NCBI GenBank assembly: GCA_022606425.2 | Contig: JAHDVF020001225.1 | Coordinates: 186,001-250,000, forward strand | DNA from: Lepidostoma basale | Taxonomy: Eukaryota > Arthropoda > Insecta > Trichoptera > Lepidostomatidae | DNA length: 64,000 nucleotides | Direction of reading: 5' to 3' | In this document: piece by piece, positions 50,776-60,640 of the stretch | Position numbering within the stretch: position 1 is the first letter of the stretch | How the letters are laid out: the number at the start of each line of letters is the position of its first letter | Notes under the pieces: model-generated | The model's input: the letters and a program-made list of their open reading frames with translations, nothing else | Databases searched by the model: none | What the model was told of the DNA's origin: nothing | Position numbers and translations under genes: made by a program

Positions 50776-51029
50776 TGGTATTGAAGTAAAATGTAAGTTT
50801 TTCAGTTTTTTTTAATGAAACTACGGTCATTAAATATGCAAATATACATTTAAAAAATATTACTCCAATGGGAATATTTAACAAAAGTTAATCTTATTAG
50901 AATCGTGTCATTCCAAAAAAATAAGCAATAATCAAACATCTAGAAAACAGACGTTTCTGGAATTGAAATGCTGTTTTTGTTCCTCTTAATTCATTAAATT
51001 TTATATCTTTGTACAATAAAAATATTAAA

Positions 51030-51072
51030 CAGAGCATGTTTTGAAGGTGACCTCCTTCATCAGGTGTAAATA
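51030..51072 (-). repeat. Hammerhead-like remnant (H1 type)
   Basis: Minus strand: ACAC, CUGAUGA, A, GGAGGUCACCUUC, AAA, ACAUGC. The core is intact, GAA is changed to AAA, and the palindrome is broken by one base. Probably inactive. Confidence 0.4.
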
Positions 51073-51074
51073 TA

Positions 51075-51450
51075 TAATATGATTCTTCTTCTTCTGATTG
51101 TAGATCTTGCGATCTGTTTATGTAGGATATCAACTTTCTTCCTGTGACGAAGACGACCAGCCTTCTCTCCATCTCTTTGGTGGTCGTCCTGGTGGTCGAC
51201 GGCCCTCTGGAAGACTCCAGACCGCACGAGTCCATCTAACTGTGTCTTCAATTTTGCAGGATTTGCGAATTTCTTCATTGGGTACCCTATCTCTAAGGGT
51301 TCTCCCCACTATAGGTCGCAATGTTCTCATTTCTGATTCTCTTAAGATATGTTTGGTTCTGACAGTGTCTGCTCTTGCTTCGATTCCGTATGTCATTATG
51401 GGCCTGATACATGTTTTATAAATTCCAACTTTGCTTTCCACTAGCATATG
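51075..51450 (-). pseudogene. LINE-C 3' end
   Basis: The minus frame 51447-51130 reads MLVESKVGIYKTCIRPIMTY, GIEARADTVRTKHILRESEM, RTLRPIVGRTLRDRVPNEEI, RKSCKIEDTVRWTRAVWSLP, EGRRPPGRPPKRWREGWSSS, stop. Compared with other LINE-C copies it lacks the ~35 residues with FWRDHIERM between EDTVRW and RRPPGRPPKRW. The flanking TGGT/GGTCGTCCTGG repeats suggest a slippage deletion. A (GAAGAAGAA) tail lies at 51081-51090. Confidence 0.8.
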
Positions 51451-52100
51451 CTTATTGTCCGTAAATAATTCTATATTTATTATTTATATTTACATTTAAG
51501 GATGTAGGCTACCTCCGAAATTAAGTAAAAAAATACGTTTTAGTTCGAATTACCTAATCAACAACATTGTGTTAGTTTTAGATAAGTAATATTACTTTAT
51601 TTAACAAAAGTCCTATTACACTTAAATGTGAATTTACAGATCAAAGATTGAAGGTCAAAGCTAACAAAACATCGAAAATTCGGCGTTAATTTTAATGGTG
51701 CGAATTAACATTTTCGATCAAAATATGCAAAGTGCTTAACGGGGTGGCAACTAAAATGAACCTTAATGTTTTAATGCGGTATTATTAAACCTTAATGTAA
51801 TATTCATAGGCTGCTAAAGCTTCCTTTTGCGTTACTGAAGATAATATCTCTGACTTTATGGTACCTGCGATCTGCATACAACTCACACCCCATTAAATAG
51901 AGCTTATATTAATCTATTATTGAATTCTTGAATGAAATATTGTTGAGGGCAAAATTAGAACAGAATTCTAAGGGCGGAAATATTTTAATCCTATTGAAAA
52001 TCGTGTTTAAGGATTAGGTTTAAGAAGGACAGTTCATTGCCCTGAGAATAAAGCTACACAAAATAATTGATAATTTATATATGGATAGATATTAGACTAG
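51451..52100. other. Unassigned DNA
   Basis: No gene or repeat recognised. Confidence 0.35.
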
Positions 52101-52107
52101 TATAATG

Positions 52108-52200
52108 AATCAGTGGTACCAACCTTTTCACACCTGCGTACGGGTAAAAAAAGAGAAAAAAATCGTGGACCACAAATATTAAAATAATATAGTTTTTATG
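52108..52200. mobile_element. Possible hAT-type terminal fragment
   Basis: CAGTGGTACCAACCTTTTC at ~52110 resembles the hAT MITE terminus at 29951. I see no matching inverted end within the next kilobase, so this is a lone end at best. Confidence 0.3.
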
Positions 52201-52334
52201 TAATATTTTCATGCACATTAATTATAATTTAAATAAAGTGTGGTAATACAAAGATGACAATATAATTCGATTCTGAATTCAAAACACAAATTGATGGTGA
52301 ATAAAGAAGAAAAGTTTTAGATTTTTTTAGTTTT

Positions 52335-52885
52335 TTAGACAATCGAATCATTTCACTGAAATCTCTTGGTGGATGTTCATTTTAAAAAATAATATAATAA
52401 AACAATGTTTTTTAAATATTTCTACTTTATCTTTATTTTGACAGCCACCGGCTTGCTGGCGTCGATCCATCCATCTGTTAATGGAAAAACCAAAAGAGGT
52501 GGCCAAGCAGCAGACAAAATATATAAGACATTGTATTTAAATTTTGTAATATTAAAAATAAAAGTAATTTTTTTTCAAACATTACAAATACATTTGTCAG
52601 CTCTCATCAATTTAAATTCCATGGTAATAAAAAAATGAATGCTCTTAAATAACTTTAATATCAATAATTAAATTTAGTAAATTTTATAAAATTAATTTAA
52701 TATAAGTTTTGTATAGAATCATATAAGTTTTTGTATAGAACCCTTGATCTGTATGTATTATATATAAAGGAGTAAGTTAATAACAACAGTATCACCAATC
52801 TGTCGATGCCAGCGAGCCTTGCGAAACCGGTCGCTGTTGAAATAAAGACAAAATTAGAAGTATTTAAAAAACGTTTGTTTAATTT
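52335..52885. repeat. Foldback K1 with paired hammerhead-like motifs
   Basis: Left arm about 52335-52470 (GAAATCTCTTGGTGGATGTTC, AACAATGTTTTTTAAATA, GACAGCCACCGGCTTGCTGG-CGTCGATCC). Right arm about 52715-52885 (GATCTGTATG, TATCACCAATCTGTCGATGCC, AGCGAGCCTTGCGAAACCGG, TCGCTGTTGAAATAAAGAC). Outer ends are T/A-rich. The left motif is decayed. The right motif (52797-52838) keeps GAA-ACCGGU-C but stem II has one mismatch. The plus ORF at 52405-52638 spans the left arm and is not a gene. Confidence 0.6.
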
Positions 52886-52971
52886 TATTATTATTATTTA
52901 TTAAATTTGGATATCATATTTACATTAATTGTATCACGCATAAACAAAAAAAAATAATAGATATTTTAATC

Positions 52972-53325
52972 ACCTTCTTCTTTTTGTGCCATGTCAGGTC
53001 CCTCTTACGATGGCGATCACTGCAGCAAAGATAGCTCTGTCCTGCGCCACTTGGAATAGATTCTGGACTCTGGTCATTCCTGTCCAATATTTTATATTCC
53101 ACAGCCAGGATAACTGCCTTCTACCAGCTTTCCGACGTTCCTCTAATTTACTCATTGGTGGAGGTGGTATTTTTCTCCCCTTAGCATATGACCCAAATAT
53201 GAGACCTTTCTTATTCTCACACTCAACAACAGCTTTCAATTGGCTGTGGCTCTCTGTAGTACGTCTGTATTACTGGTCATTCTGCGGTATATCCACCTCT
53301 CAAACGCCTCCAACCGGTTCATATC
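52972..53325 (-). pseudogene. RTE-B 3' end, first part (interrupted)
   Basis: Minus strand. The CTTCTTCTTTTTGTGCC tail region on plus is followed by GGCGATCACTGCAGCAAAG, then QLSWLWNIKYWTGMTRVQNL and FQVAQDRAIFAAVIA on minus. It runs back to the RRMLR/EAFERWIYR region at 53325, where LINE-F is inserted. It continues at 53830. Confidence 0.75.
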
Positions 53326-53829
53326 TCTACATGAGGGAGTATGGTTGCTATCCTTGGCTCTATCCCACGGCATTTCTTTTGCTTCTCTCAATTCTCTACA
53401 GCTTCGAAGAGGTGGACATCTAATTACCCATTTCTTTAGATTAATTAGGGGATACTTCGAGAACTCGGCCGTCCTGGAGGGTGTTCGGTTTTTTGTCCCC
53501 GATAGATATCTCCGACAGCGACAGCACAGATTGTTTTACCTACCGGCCGCCAGAACCAATCTGCCTCTGGTGACACCGGTGGGAAGAGCAATTAGTCTGC
53601 TGAACGCGGTCTCCTCGGAGATCGACGTCTTTCATGTTAGTGAAAGTACGTTCAGAAGGCAAATACTCTTAATTCTGGAGAGTATCCTGTCTTCCTAATG
53701 TTGAACCATCTCTCATGCGTTCCTGGTAGTATACTATACATAATATATTATTTTACCTGTTCTCAATAGATGCCTTAAAAATAAATTTTGTAATGTCTGT
53801 TGATGAAATAAACTGATTTGATTTGATTT
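53326..53829 (+). pseudogene. LINE-F inserted in RTE-B
   Basis: The plus frame 53240-53698 includes, from about 53326, ISLHEGVWLLSLALSHGISF, LQLRRGGHLITHFFRLIRGY, FENSAVLEGVRFFVPDRYLR, QRQHRLFYLPAARTNLPLVT, PVGRAISLLNAVSSEIDVFH, VSESTFRRQILLILES, stop. The 3' UTR ends GAAATAAACTGATTTGATTTG. The C-terminal ~150 codons are uninterrupted, so this copy is young. RTE-B sequence flanks it on both sides (GGTTCAT before, ATTCATTACATTCAC after), with a short ambiguous TTCAT duplication. Confidence 0.8.
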
Positions 53830-53895
53830 GATTCATTACATTCACTTTCTCCAAGTTTAGTAGAACAGACCATACATACATTCAATCATCAAAGA
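53830..53895 (-). mobile_element. RTE-B, second part
   Basis: CATTACATTCACTTTCTCCAAG...AGTAGAACAGACCATACAT continues the RTE-B copy of 52972-53325 after the LINE-F insertion, with a small internal deletion of the CAGGTTTCGCAGCC segment. Confidence 0.65.
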
Positions 53896-54590
53896 TATTA
53901 TTAAAGTATATCATTTAACTTGAAAAATTCTTCACTGAAAAGCATTTGACCTTCTTTAAAATTTAGCAAGGAATATTGAGAAATTTCGTAAATAGAATTT
54001 ATCTTGCATAAGCAAAATCTCATACGAGATTTTTTAGTAGGTTGTTTTATGTAAGACTAACATTATAATATCCCTAATATAGTAATGAGGGTTGCTACGG
54101 TTGCGTTAGGCACCGCACACTCAGCGAAGTAAAGTACCTACCCTCTTCTTCCTAAACCATCCCCTAACGCCCTAGGCCAAGTGCCACAATAAAAACGTTA
54201 ACCCTAAATCGAACGATCCCACTGAAATGAACACCCCCGGGCAGTTTCAACCCTTAAATGGTCGGGGACATTGCGGTAGGCTGGCTGGAGTTTATGTGTT
54301 CTATGGAAGATAATATTATTATTGTATGAGTTAGTATTCAAGAGACGTTTTCCGTTTTTTTGCGACCTTCGATTAGGTTTCGGATGTCTCTGCTTGTTTG
54401 TAGCGTCCGTAAAATATATGTTTATAATATTTAGCAGTCACATGTCGTAGCACTTTTATCCATTGTATCACTTTGTAGATATCAAATGGACATTGTATTA
54501 TAAGGAATGTAAACAAAATAAGTTTAAAACTGAAAAATAAATAAACATATAATATTTAAAATTTATGATTATATTTTGTTTATTTATTAT
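53896..54590. other. Unassigned DNA
   Basis: 54085-54300 is GC-richer (GGTTGCGTTAGGCACCGCAC, CCCACTGAAATGAACACCCC) without a recognised family. Confidence 0.35.
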
Positions 54591-54591
54591 T

Positions 54592-54640
54592 AGCTGACCC
54601 GGTGAATTTGGTACCGCTTCAGAATCAATAAAAGTTGTGT
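54592..54640 (-). mobile_element. Helitron 3' terminal fragment
   Basis: TTAGCTGACCCGGTGAATTTGG on plus resembles the CTAGCTGACCCGGCAAAC end of the Helitron at 8778. A lone end with no matching 5' terminus nearby. Confidence 0.45.
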
Positions 54641-54995
54641 TAACTTATTCTTTCTGTGTCTTGTCAGGTCTCCCTAACGCTGACTATCACCCTTGAGTAG
54701 GCCTCATGGTGATGACCAGGGGAAAAATATCCAGAGTGGTATCCCCTTGCCTTCTCTGGAGGATTTTCTGTCGGGGTTACCTTCCCTTAGCAGGGTGTAT
54801 CCAGTTTTATGGCGCTGGAAGCTCGCCATTTGTCCTTTCTCTATCTGCTATGGCACTAAGTAATATGTGCCACATTGCCCGGGGTTCGCGGGGTCTTTAT
54901 AAAGACCTCTCGTGGACACTAGAGAGTTGAACTTGATAGTAGTATTGCTGTTGTAAATGCAACATGGCGCCTTACGACATTTTTTAGAGGCATGT
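54640..54995 (-). mobile_element. Candidate retroposon with RTE-like 3' end, copy 2
   Basis: An RTE-like 3' terminus (GTGTCTTGTCAGGTCTCCC) is followed by a body shared in order with 39890-40165: TTTTATGGCGCTGGAAGCTCGCC, then TATTGCTGTTGTAAATGCAAC-ATGGCGCC. The ORF at 54706-54930 has no recognised motif. Confidence 0.4.
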
Positions 54996-55135
54996 TTTCC
55001 AGCAAAACATACCCCATCGTAGCCCTACTACCCTTTTGAACCCCCTGACTTATTAGTTGAATTTAATTCAGTTATTTATTAAGTTAAAATGAATTAAGTT
55101 CAATTAATGTGCAAAAATATGATTTCTATTTCTTA

Positions 55136-55517
55136 TTAGTCTTCAAGTACCTTGTCGGGTCCCTCCAACATTGGCGATCACCACGGTGAACCTGTCCCTG
55201 TCCAGCGTTCATCGGGACGGATCCTTCACACTTCGAATGCCAGCCCACTCCCTTATATTTCGCAGCCAGGACATCTGTCTCCTACCGGGCCCTCGGCATC
55301 CCTCATTTTCTCCATTCAATATAAGTTGGAGGATGGTGATATTTTTCCCTACGCAGTATATGACCCAGATGTGAAATCTTCCGAACCTTGATAGTTGACA
55401 ACAGCTCCCTGTCAACTCAAGCTCACCTCAGGACTTCGGTATTGGTAATCATGTCTGTCCAGGAATTCTGAGCATTCGGCGATAGAGCCACATTTAAAAT
55501 GCTTCCAGTCTGTTCAT
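55136..55517 (-). pseudogene. RTE-B 3' end (21.4-kb subfamily)
   Basis: Minus strand: QMSWLRNIREWAGIRSVKD, GENEGCRGPGRRQ, YCVGKNITILQLILNGE and TDMITNTEVLRRA-like, closest to the 21372-22312 copy. It ends abruptly at GTTCAT (55517), the same consensus position where LINE-F is inserted at 53325. Confidence 0.7.
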
Positions 55518-55689
55518 GACTTCTATTTAGTATTTTAAAATTTATTATCATTAATATACTAAGTAAACATAAACAGCATACAAAATCATTTTCATTTATT
55601 TGATTAAAAATCACAAACATTGCAGACATATAATTCCAGATCGTTTGCAATTACATAATAAGAATTTATAAGAGAAGCATATAAAAAAT

Positions 55690-55990
55690 TAAGATTAAGG
55701 AAGTAGAAAGAATCAAAACATTGATATTACATCCCTGCGGCAACTCACAGTATCACGAAATATGTCGACCTCCGAGGCGACCTGATTAAGCAATAAGATT
55801 GTCCTAACCACAGGCATAACCATTGGCAGGTTAGTTCTGCAGCGCGGCAAATAAAACAATCTGTGCTGTCTTTCAAGGTCAGGGACCAATAGACCAACAT
55901 CACTTAGGACATCCGAGTTATGTATATGGCCGCCAATCAGCTGAAAGAAGTGAATTCCCAAGTGGATATTCCTCCTTCTCTCCAATGATT
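55690..55990 (-). pseudogene. LINE-F relative, C-terminal fragment
   Basis: The minus frame 55985-55713 reads MERRRNIHLGIHFFQLIGGH, GLLVPDLERQHRLFYLPRCR, TNLPMVMPVVRTILLLNQVA, SEVDIFRDT. RQHRLFYLP-RTNLP-VMPV-R-I-LLN--ASE-D-F matches LINE-F but at clear divergence. No (TTTGA)n tail. Confidence 0.7.
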
Positions 55991-56157
55991 AGTAGCTTAG
56001 CATACCTAGCAAGAATTCAGTCGGCATGAGCCACGGGTAATAACCGCGCTCCCTGAGGTAAAGAAAGCGCAGATTTTTTTTCTGCACTCGCTCCACCATC
56101 AGTGAATATCAGATCCCAGGCCAAAAATATACATGTATTCATACTTATTTATATAGC

Positions 56158-56345
56158 TGATGTCGTCCATTGCTGGACAAAGGCTTTCTTCATACTTCTC
56201 CATGTATTTCTTACTTGTGCTATCACCACCATTTATTCTTTCCTTCAGTTGGCGTACTGGAATTCATTTTATTTGTCCTCATTGGAGTATTCTGGGTGTC
56301 TATCTGGTATTGCTCCGTCTGGCGATATTTCTAGCCCATTGCCAC
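56158..56345 (-). mobile_element. Non-LTR 3' end (family L)
   Basis: ATGTCGTCCATTGCTGGACAA-AGGC on plus. Its rc ends LINE frames of the (M)EEAYVQQW type, here as KYMEKYEESLCPAMDDIS-like. It shares this end with 59205-59300. The downstream CTGGTATTGCTCCGTCTGGCG recurs at ~61795. Confidence 0.45.
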
Positions 56346-56750
56346 TTTCATGTAACTATTATAAAAGAAAAACTATTGGAAAATTAAAAGTTTATTGTTC
56401 CAAAAACTGCAATTGTAGTTATCAAAGTTGTTCGATCATTCAGCATTTGAATTCTAGACGCTTACACAAGATGGATGAACTTTGGACAAAGTTTCGATCT
56501 AAGCGATCTGAATTGATGGATTTGTTTGGAATAGTTTTGACGTTTTACAAATAACTTTGAATGTTCGACATTACACTAATCTTATTCCGATACACTTGAA
56601 GCGTTTAAGATATATAAAAAGTTAATAGTAAAATATTATGAAAGTGAATTTTATTTTTTATCTAGTAATATTATACACGTTAACTGTGTTTTTCTTCGTT
56701 GTTATCTTTATATAATGCGTCCGTAAGTTTTATTATATAATATATTTTAT
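56346..56750. other. Unassigned DNA
   Basis: The plus ORF 56102-56554 continues here (CSKNCNCSYQSCSIIQHLNS) without a recognised motif. I do not call it. Confidence 0.3.
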
Positions 56751-56798
56751 AAATTGAATACACATTAATTTGTTAAAACCACTTTTATTTTTGAGTTC

Positions 56799-56836
56799 GT
56801 CGACCGGTTTCGCTCACAACCGAGCTTCCTCAGGAC
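56799..56836 (-). ncRNA. Hammerhead-like motif, K3 left arm
   Basis: Minus-strand sequence identical to the right-arm motif at 57331-57368: GUC, CUGAGGA, A, GCUC-GGUUGU-GAGC, GAA, ACCGGU, C, GAC. Confidence 0.5.
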
Positions 56837-57330
56837 TGATTAATAACTAAACTTAAAATTAAATACAATATCATGGCTTAGGACTAGAGGAAGATGGGAC
56901 TAGAGTGCTAGAGTGAGAAGACTGTGGGTGATAAGGAATTGACAGAAGAGAGTGGGGAGGATTAGGCAGTGGTACAGGGTTGTTCAGAGGGAACATATTT
57001 AAAATAGGGCTGTAGGACAAATTGGTTTGGTTATTTATTATTTTACAATTAGAATTTATTGATTTTTTTATCTCTAGGGCTTCTAGGTTGTTGAGTTTTA
57101 TTCCGTTGCTGTTTTTATGGAGTAATTTGGCACCTAAAGTTTTATTGAAGGTATGATCGCATTCTATCAGGTGGTTCGCAAACTCTGAAAAGCCATTATT
57201 ATTAAGACATCGTAGATGTCATCGTCAATTCCTTATCACCCACAGTCTTCTCACTCTAACACTCTAGTCCCATCTTCCTCTAGTCCTAAGCCATGATATT
57301 GTATTTAATTTTAAGTTTAGTTATTAATCA

Positions 57331-57368
57331 GTCCTGAGGAAGCTCGGTTGTGAGCGAAACCGGTCGAC
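57331..57368 (+). ncRNA. Hammerhead-like motif, K3 right arm
   Basis: GUC (57331-57333), CUGAGGA (57334-57340), extra A, GCUC-GGUUGU-GAGC stem II (57342-57355), GAA (57356-57358), ACCGGU self-complementary (57359-57364), C57365, GAC (57366-57368) pairing with the initial GUC. All nine core positions fit the hammerhead consensus. The extra A before stem II is the only deviation. A palindromic stem III would favour a dimeric form. Confidence 0.5.
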
Positions 57369-57499
57369 GAACTCAAAAATAAAAGTGGTTTTAACAAATT
57401 AATGTGTATTCAATTTAAATATTGATAACTCCACAAAGTAATGGCTTCATACCAAAATATATTTTATAGTTTTTTGCCACATGTTTCACCTTGCAAGAG

Positions 57500-58128
57500 C
57501 ATTTTTTTTTCCTGATAATCAAACGATTTTACGGAAATCTCTTGATGGAAGTTCATTTTAAATAATAATTAAATAAAACGATGTTTTTTAACTACTTCCA
57601 CTTTTGTCTTTATTCAGACAGCGACCGGTTTCGCCAGGCTCACTGGCATCGACAGACTGGTGACAGTATTGTAAACCTAGTCCTTTATATTCATACAGAT
57701 CAGGGGTGGTAAACATGATTCTTTACAAAAATAATCTTCAAATATTTATGTAACATTTTCTGAATTTAAATATTGGTATTACAGGTATTCTTGGAGGTTC
57801 GTATTTAATACAATGGATTTTAAATTTTATTATCGCTTACATATTCATATACAATGTTTGAAAAAATTGTAATTTTGTTCTTATTTTTACTGAATTTAAA
57901 TATTATATGTTATAGTTCTTGGTCCGAAAGGTTGGCATCGCCTTATTCGATTTTCCCCATCCATATAGCTGCTAGGGTCTGGAATCAAACTGATCTGTAT
58001 AAAGGACTAAGTTTACAATAGTGTCACCAGTCTGTCGATGCCAGCGAGCCTGGCGAAATCGGTCGCTGTCTAAATAAAGACAAAAGTGGAAGTAGTTAAA
58101 AAAACATCGTTTCATTTAATTATTTTTT
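57500..58128. repeat. Foldback K2 with paired hammerhead-like motifs
   Basis: Left arm about 57555-57715 and right arm about 57983-58128 are inverted: AACTACTTCCACTTTTGTC with GACAAAAGTGGAAGTAGTT; CCTTTATATTCATACAGATCAG with CTGATCTGTATAAAGG. Motifs: minus 57620-57658 (AGU, CUGUCGA, U, GCCAG-UGAGC-CUGGC, GAA, ACCGGU, C, GCU) and plus 58029-58067 (same, but AUCGGU). The core base A6 is U in both. Confidence 0.75.
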
Positions 58129-58129
58129 T

Positions 58130-58280
58130 TTTCTTCTATATTCCCCATACTTTGTGTTGTACTTGCTTTATTTCTCTTTTTCTTTTTTTTATATACTTTG
58201 TTTATACAACACTTACATTAAAAAAAATTATATTGACATGTTTCGGACAACCAGTCCTTCTTTAGTGATACATATTATAA
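58130..58280 (-). repeat. Motif M and hammerhead-like remnant
   Basis: Motif M on minus at 58130-58170 (TTCTTCTATATTCCCCATAC-TTTGTGTTGT). It is followed by the TATATACTTTG inverted-repeat word and, at 58233-58270 on minus, CUAAAGA, A, GGAC-UGGUU-GUCC, GAA, ACAUGU, C: stem II and palindrome perfect, core G5 changed to A. Confidence 0.4.
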
Positions 58281-58339
58281 AGATACATATTTAAAATATT
58301 ATAAAATTGTTTATTATAATATTTTCTTAATTAATTAAT

Positions 58340-58646
58340 TAATATAGAAACCAATTGGGTTATATGGATACATCTTTGATCATACTTGTAACTATATTAT
58401 GTTTAAGATATATTTTAAATTGGTTTCTAGTAAAACTCCTTGTGCCTTCTGGTAGGTTATTGTAAAGTTACAGTCATTGTTCAATATCCTTGATTGTCCT
58501 GTCTTTGTTAGTGCATTCGGTAAGTGATATCTGTCACAGTTCTTGGTCCAGTGTCTGTGTACGTGTGAGTATTTGATTAATTTGTAGCTGCTGAATGTTG
58601 TCTCTTCCATGACCACTATGTGTAATTTATGAATGAAAAATAACAT
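58340..58646 (-). pseudogene. Non-LTR C-terminal region (family Q), second copy
   Basis: The minus frame 58646-58392 reads YSHVHRHWTKNCDRYHLPNA, LTKTGQSRILNN, and carries the same downstream AACCCAATTGGTTTC words as 4425-4740. The FK-FLK end is out of frame. Confidence 0.6.
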
Positions 58647-58799
58647 TTGATAATGTGGTTAGAAAAGCGAAACATGCCGCTAATACAAAGTATTTAAAAA
58701 GTAACGAGAAAACTTAATCTTTTATTAAAATTACATATTTCGCAAGGAGTTTTACATATTTGTTCTAGACTTTATAATTTAGATAAAGCTGACGTTTTA

Positions 58800-59200
58800 T
58801 AATTCTTCATTGTCTTATTGTCGATTTTGCAATCTGTTTATGCAATATATCAACTTTCTTCCTGTGATGAAGACGATCAGCTTTTTTTTCATCTCTTTGG
58901 TGGTCGACAGCCTTCTGGAGTCTCGTGCATCACGATCTTAGGAATCCTTGCTGGATCCATCCTCTCCATGTGGTCCCTTAAGAATCGTCTCTCTGCCTAC
59001 TCCATCACCCTATGTCATAAATTTTGCAGGATCTGCGAATCTCTTCACCGGGTATCCCATCTCTTAGGATTCTACCCACGATTAGAAGATGTTTGGTTCC
59101 AACAAGATCTGCTCTTGCTTCGATTCAGAAGTCATTATGGGCCTGATGCATGTTTCATAAATCCTAATTTTGCTTTCCATGAGCAAATGGTAACTGTCCA
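58800..59200 (-). pseudogene. LINE-C 3' copy, full C-terminus
   Basis: Minus strand retains ESKIRIYETCIRPIMTS-like, NIL(R)-VGRILRDGIPGEEI-like, RRRFLRDHMERMDPARIPKI and GCRPPKRW-KKADRLHHRK-like segments, but out of frame with each other. It includes the FLRDHMERMDPA block missing from the 51075 copy. The plus ORF 58818-59225 is its shadow. Confidence 0.65.
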
Positions 59201-59204
59201 TATA

Positions 59205-59510
59205 CTTTTTCTTCTTCTTCTTTAACAGCCGTTGTCGTCCACTGCTGGACAAAGGCCTCCCCCATACTTCTCCATGTATGACATGTTATACGGGGGGTGG
59301 TTGGCATTACAACGCCACGCTTGCCAGACGGGTTGGCGAGGTGTCCATCCACGTTAGCCTATGCATCAATATTATCCACCGAGGTTATTCACACTCGATC
59401 TCTAACATTTCGCATAGTTTCCAGGGGAGACCAAAGTCGAGGAGGTGTGGATAGGTACTTGGGATCAGATCAATTCTCCAGCGTAGCATGGCCATCACCA
59501 CGGTGATGAC
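59205..59510 (-). mobile_element. Non-LTR 3' end (family L) and GC-rich companion
   Basis: On minus, ACATGGAGAAGTATGGGGGAGG...CCACTGCTGGACGACAACGG ends in a (GAA)n tail at 59205-59222 on plus. The upstream GC-richer part (59285-59510; GACGGGTTGGCGAGGTGTCC) is single-copy in the window and unassigned. Confidence 0.45.
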
Positions 59511-60315
59511 CATGTACCGCTCGAAGAATCAATGGGATCTCCCTTACTCCCCCTATACTTCATCTACCTTCAAATCCTTCCATTTTCTTTCATTAATTTA
59601 ATAAATATATTGTTTTTCTGTACAATTATTTGTGTAATCTCATTTTAATGAGACTAAACTTTCTTTCATCTTTCTTCTGAAAGCTCAAAGCTTCACTTCC
59701 GTATATAAAGATACCGGTTATAAACGGAATCTTAGCAATTTTTATATTTCGATTGTAATTTTTGAAATAGAGAAAATTTGCATTTCACCAGAAGCTTGAA
59801 AACTTGCTCCTTTTTCGAGATCTGGACGGAGACAGTTACTTCGCGGCGAGCGCTTCTTAAGACCCGTATTTATGTTTGAAATGGTTTTCCTTGCCGGTTT
59901 TTTTACGGGGAAGTTATTCAGAAGGATCGTGCCAAGAATGAGGATCACAAAAAATCTAAAAGCCAGCTGCAGTGAAGTCAGTAAATTCAGACCAGAGTAT
60001 GATCTACAAGAATATTATGATTTTTTCGTATAATTTTTTAACATTATATAAAAATTAAAATCTAGAAATATTTCAACACAATGAAACTAGATGTTCATGT
60101 TTGTAGAAGTTAATATGTATATTCGAACGTGTACGAGTATAATTTAGATGACACACAAGGAAAAATATTACTCAGGGCTATACACCAACAAAACTAAAAT
60201 TAAATAGAGAGTTACAAAGTTGTACAAATAAAAGAGAGTTACAAAGATTCCTAAGCTTCCATTCCCAATCATTTATTAATTTATTTGTAAATAATGTCTT
60301 TTCAAATTAATGTTT
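59511..60315. other. Unassigned AT-rich DNA
   Basis: 59640-59720 has a scrap of antisense LINE-A (CTTTCATCTTTCTTCTGAAAGCTC...CTTCACTTCCGTATATAAAG). The rest is unassigned. Confidence 0.35.
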
Positions 60316-60317
60316 TT

Positions 60318-60640
60318 TTCTAAACTAACTAACTAACCATTCTACTTTCATCCTTCTTTTGCCAGTTCCATGCTTCGCTTCCATACATAAGGTTCGGTAG
60401 AAGAACACCATTGTGAACTGCCATTCTAGCTTAATTTGGATAGGTTATTGTTTGCGATGACAACTTTAAGTGGACCATTCACTTTGTCGCCTGCAACAAC
60501 CCTTCTTTCAATATCCCTCTCCACTCGCCCATCTCTTGTCATACTACCTAAATACACGAACTCATCTACTTGTTCCAAATTTTCACCATTCACGCTAATA
60601 TTGCAGACAGTATTTTTATTAAATATGCAAAATTTCAATA
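60318..60640 (-). mobile_element. LINE-A copy with 3' end replaced
   Basis: The AACTAACTAACTAACC tail word at 60323-60338 joins directly to the internal WNWQKKDESR region (ATTCTACTTTCATCC). The ~330-bp 3' terminal coding part is therefore missing between tail and body. Upstream, in the minus frame 60638-60426, come ALKVV, RDIERRVVAGDKVNG, NISVNGENLEQVDEFVYLGS and KNTVCNI. Confidence 0.7.

Larger units (their letters stand above)
56755..57412. repeat. Foldback K3 with two mirror hammerhead-like motifs
   Basis: Arms 56755-56945 and 57221-57412 are nearly perfect inverted repeats of ~190 bp: AACCACTTTTATTTTTGAG with CTCAAAAATAAAAGTGGTT; CTAGAGGAAGATGGGACTAG with its inverse. They enclose ~275 bp. 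Each arm carries one motif, on minus at 56799-56836 and on plus at 57331-57368. Near-identity of the arms suggests recent origin or gene conversion. Confidence 0.85.

Noticed and set aside
52405..52638. Plus ORF with signal-peptide-like start
   Set aside because: It spans the left arm of foldback K1; the same sequence in other K copies is not open.
53240..53325. N-terminal part of the plus ORF 53240-53698 as LINE-F protein
   Set aside because: This part is antisense RTE-B; LINE-F homology begins only at about 53326.
58818..59225. 135-codon plus ORF
   Set aside because: It lies antisense to LINE-C; the minus strand carries the RT C-terminal motifs.
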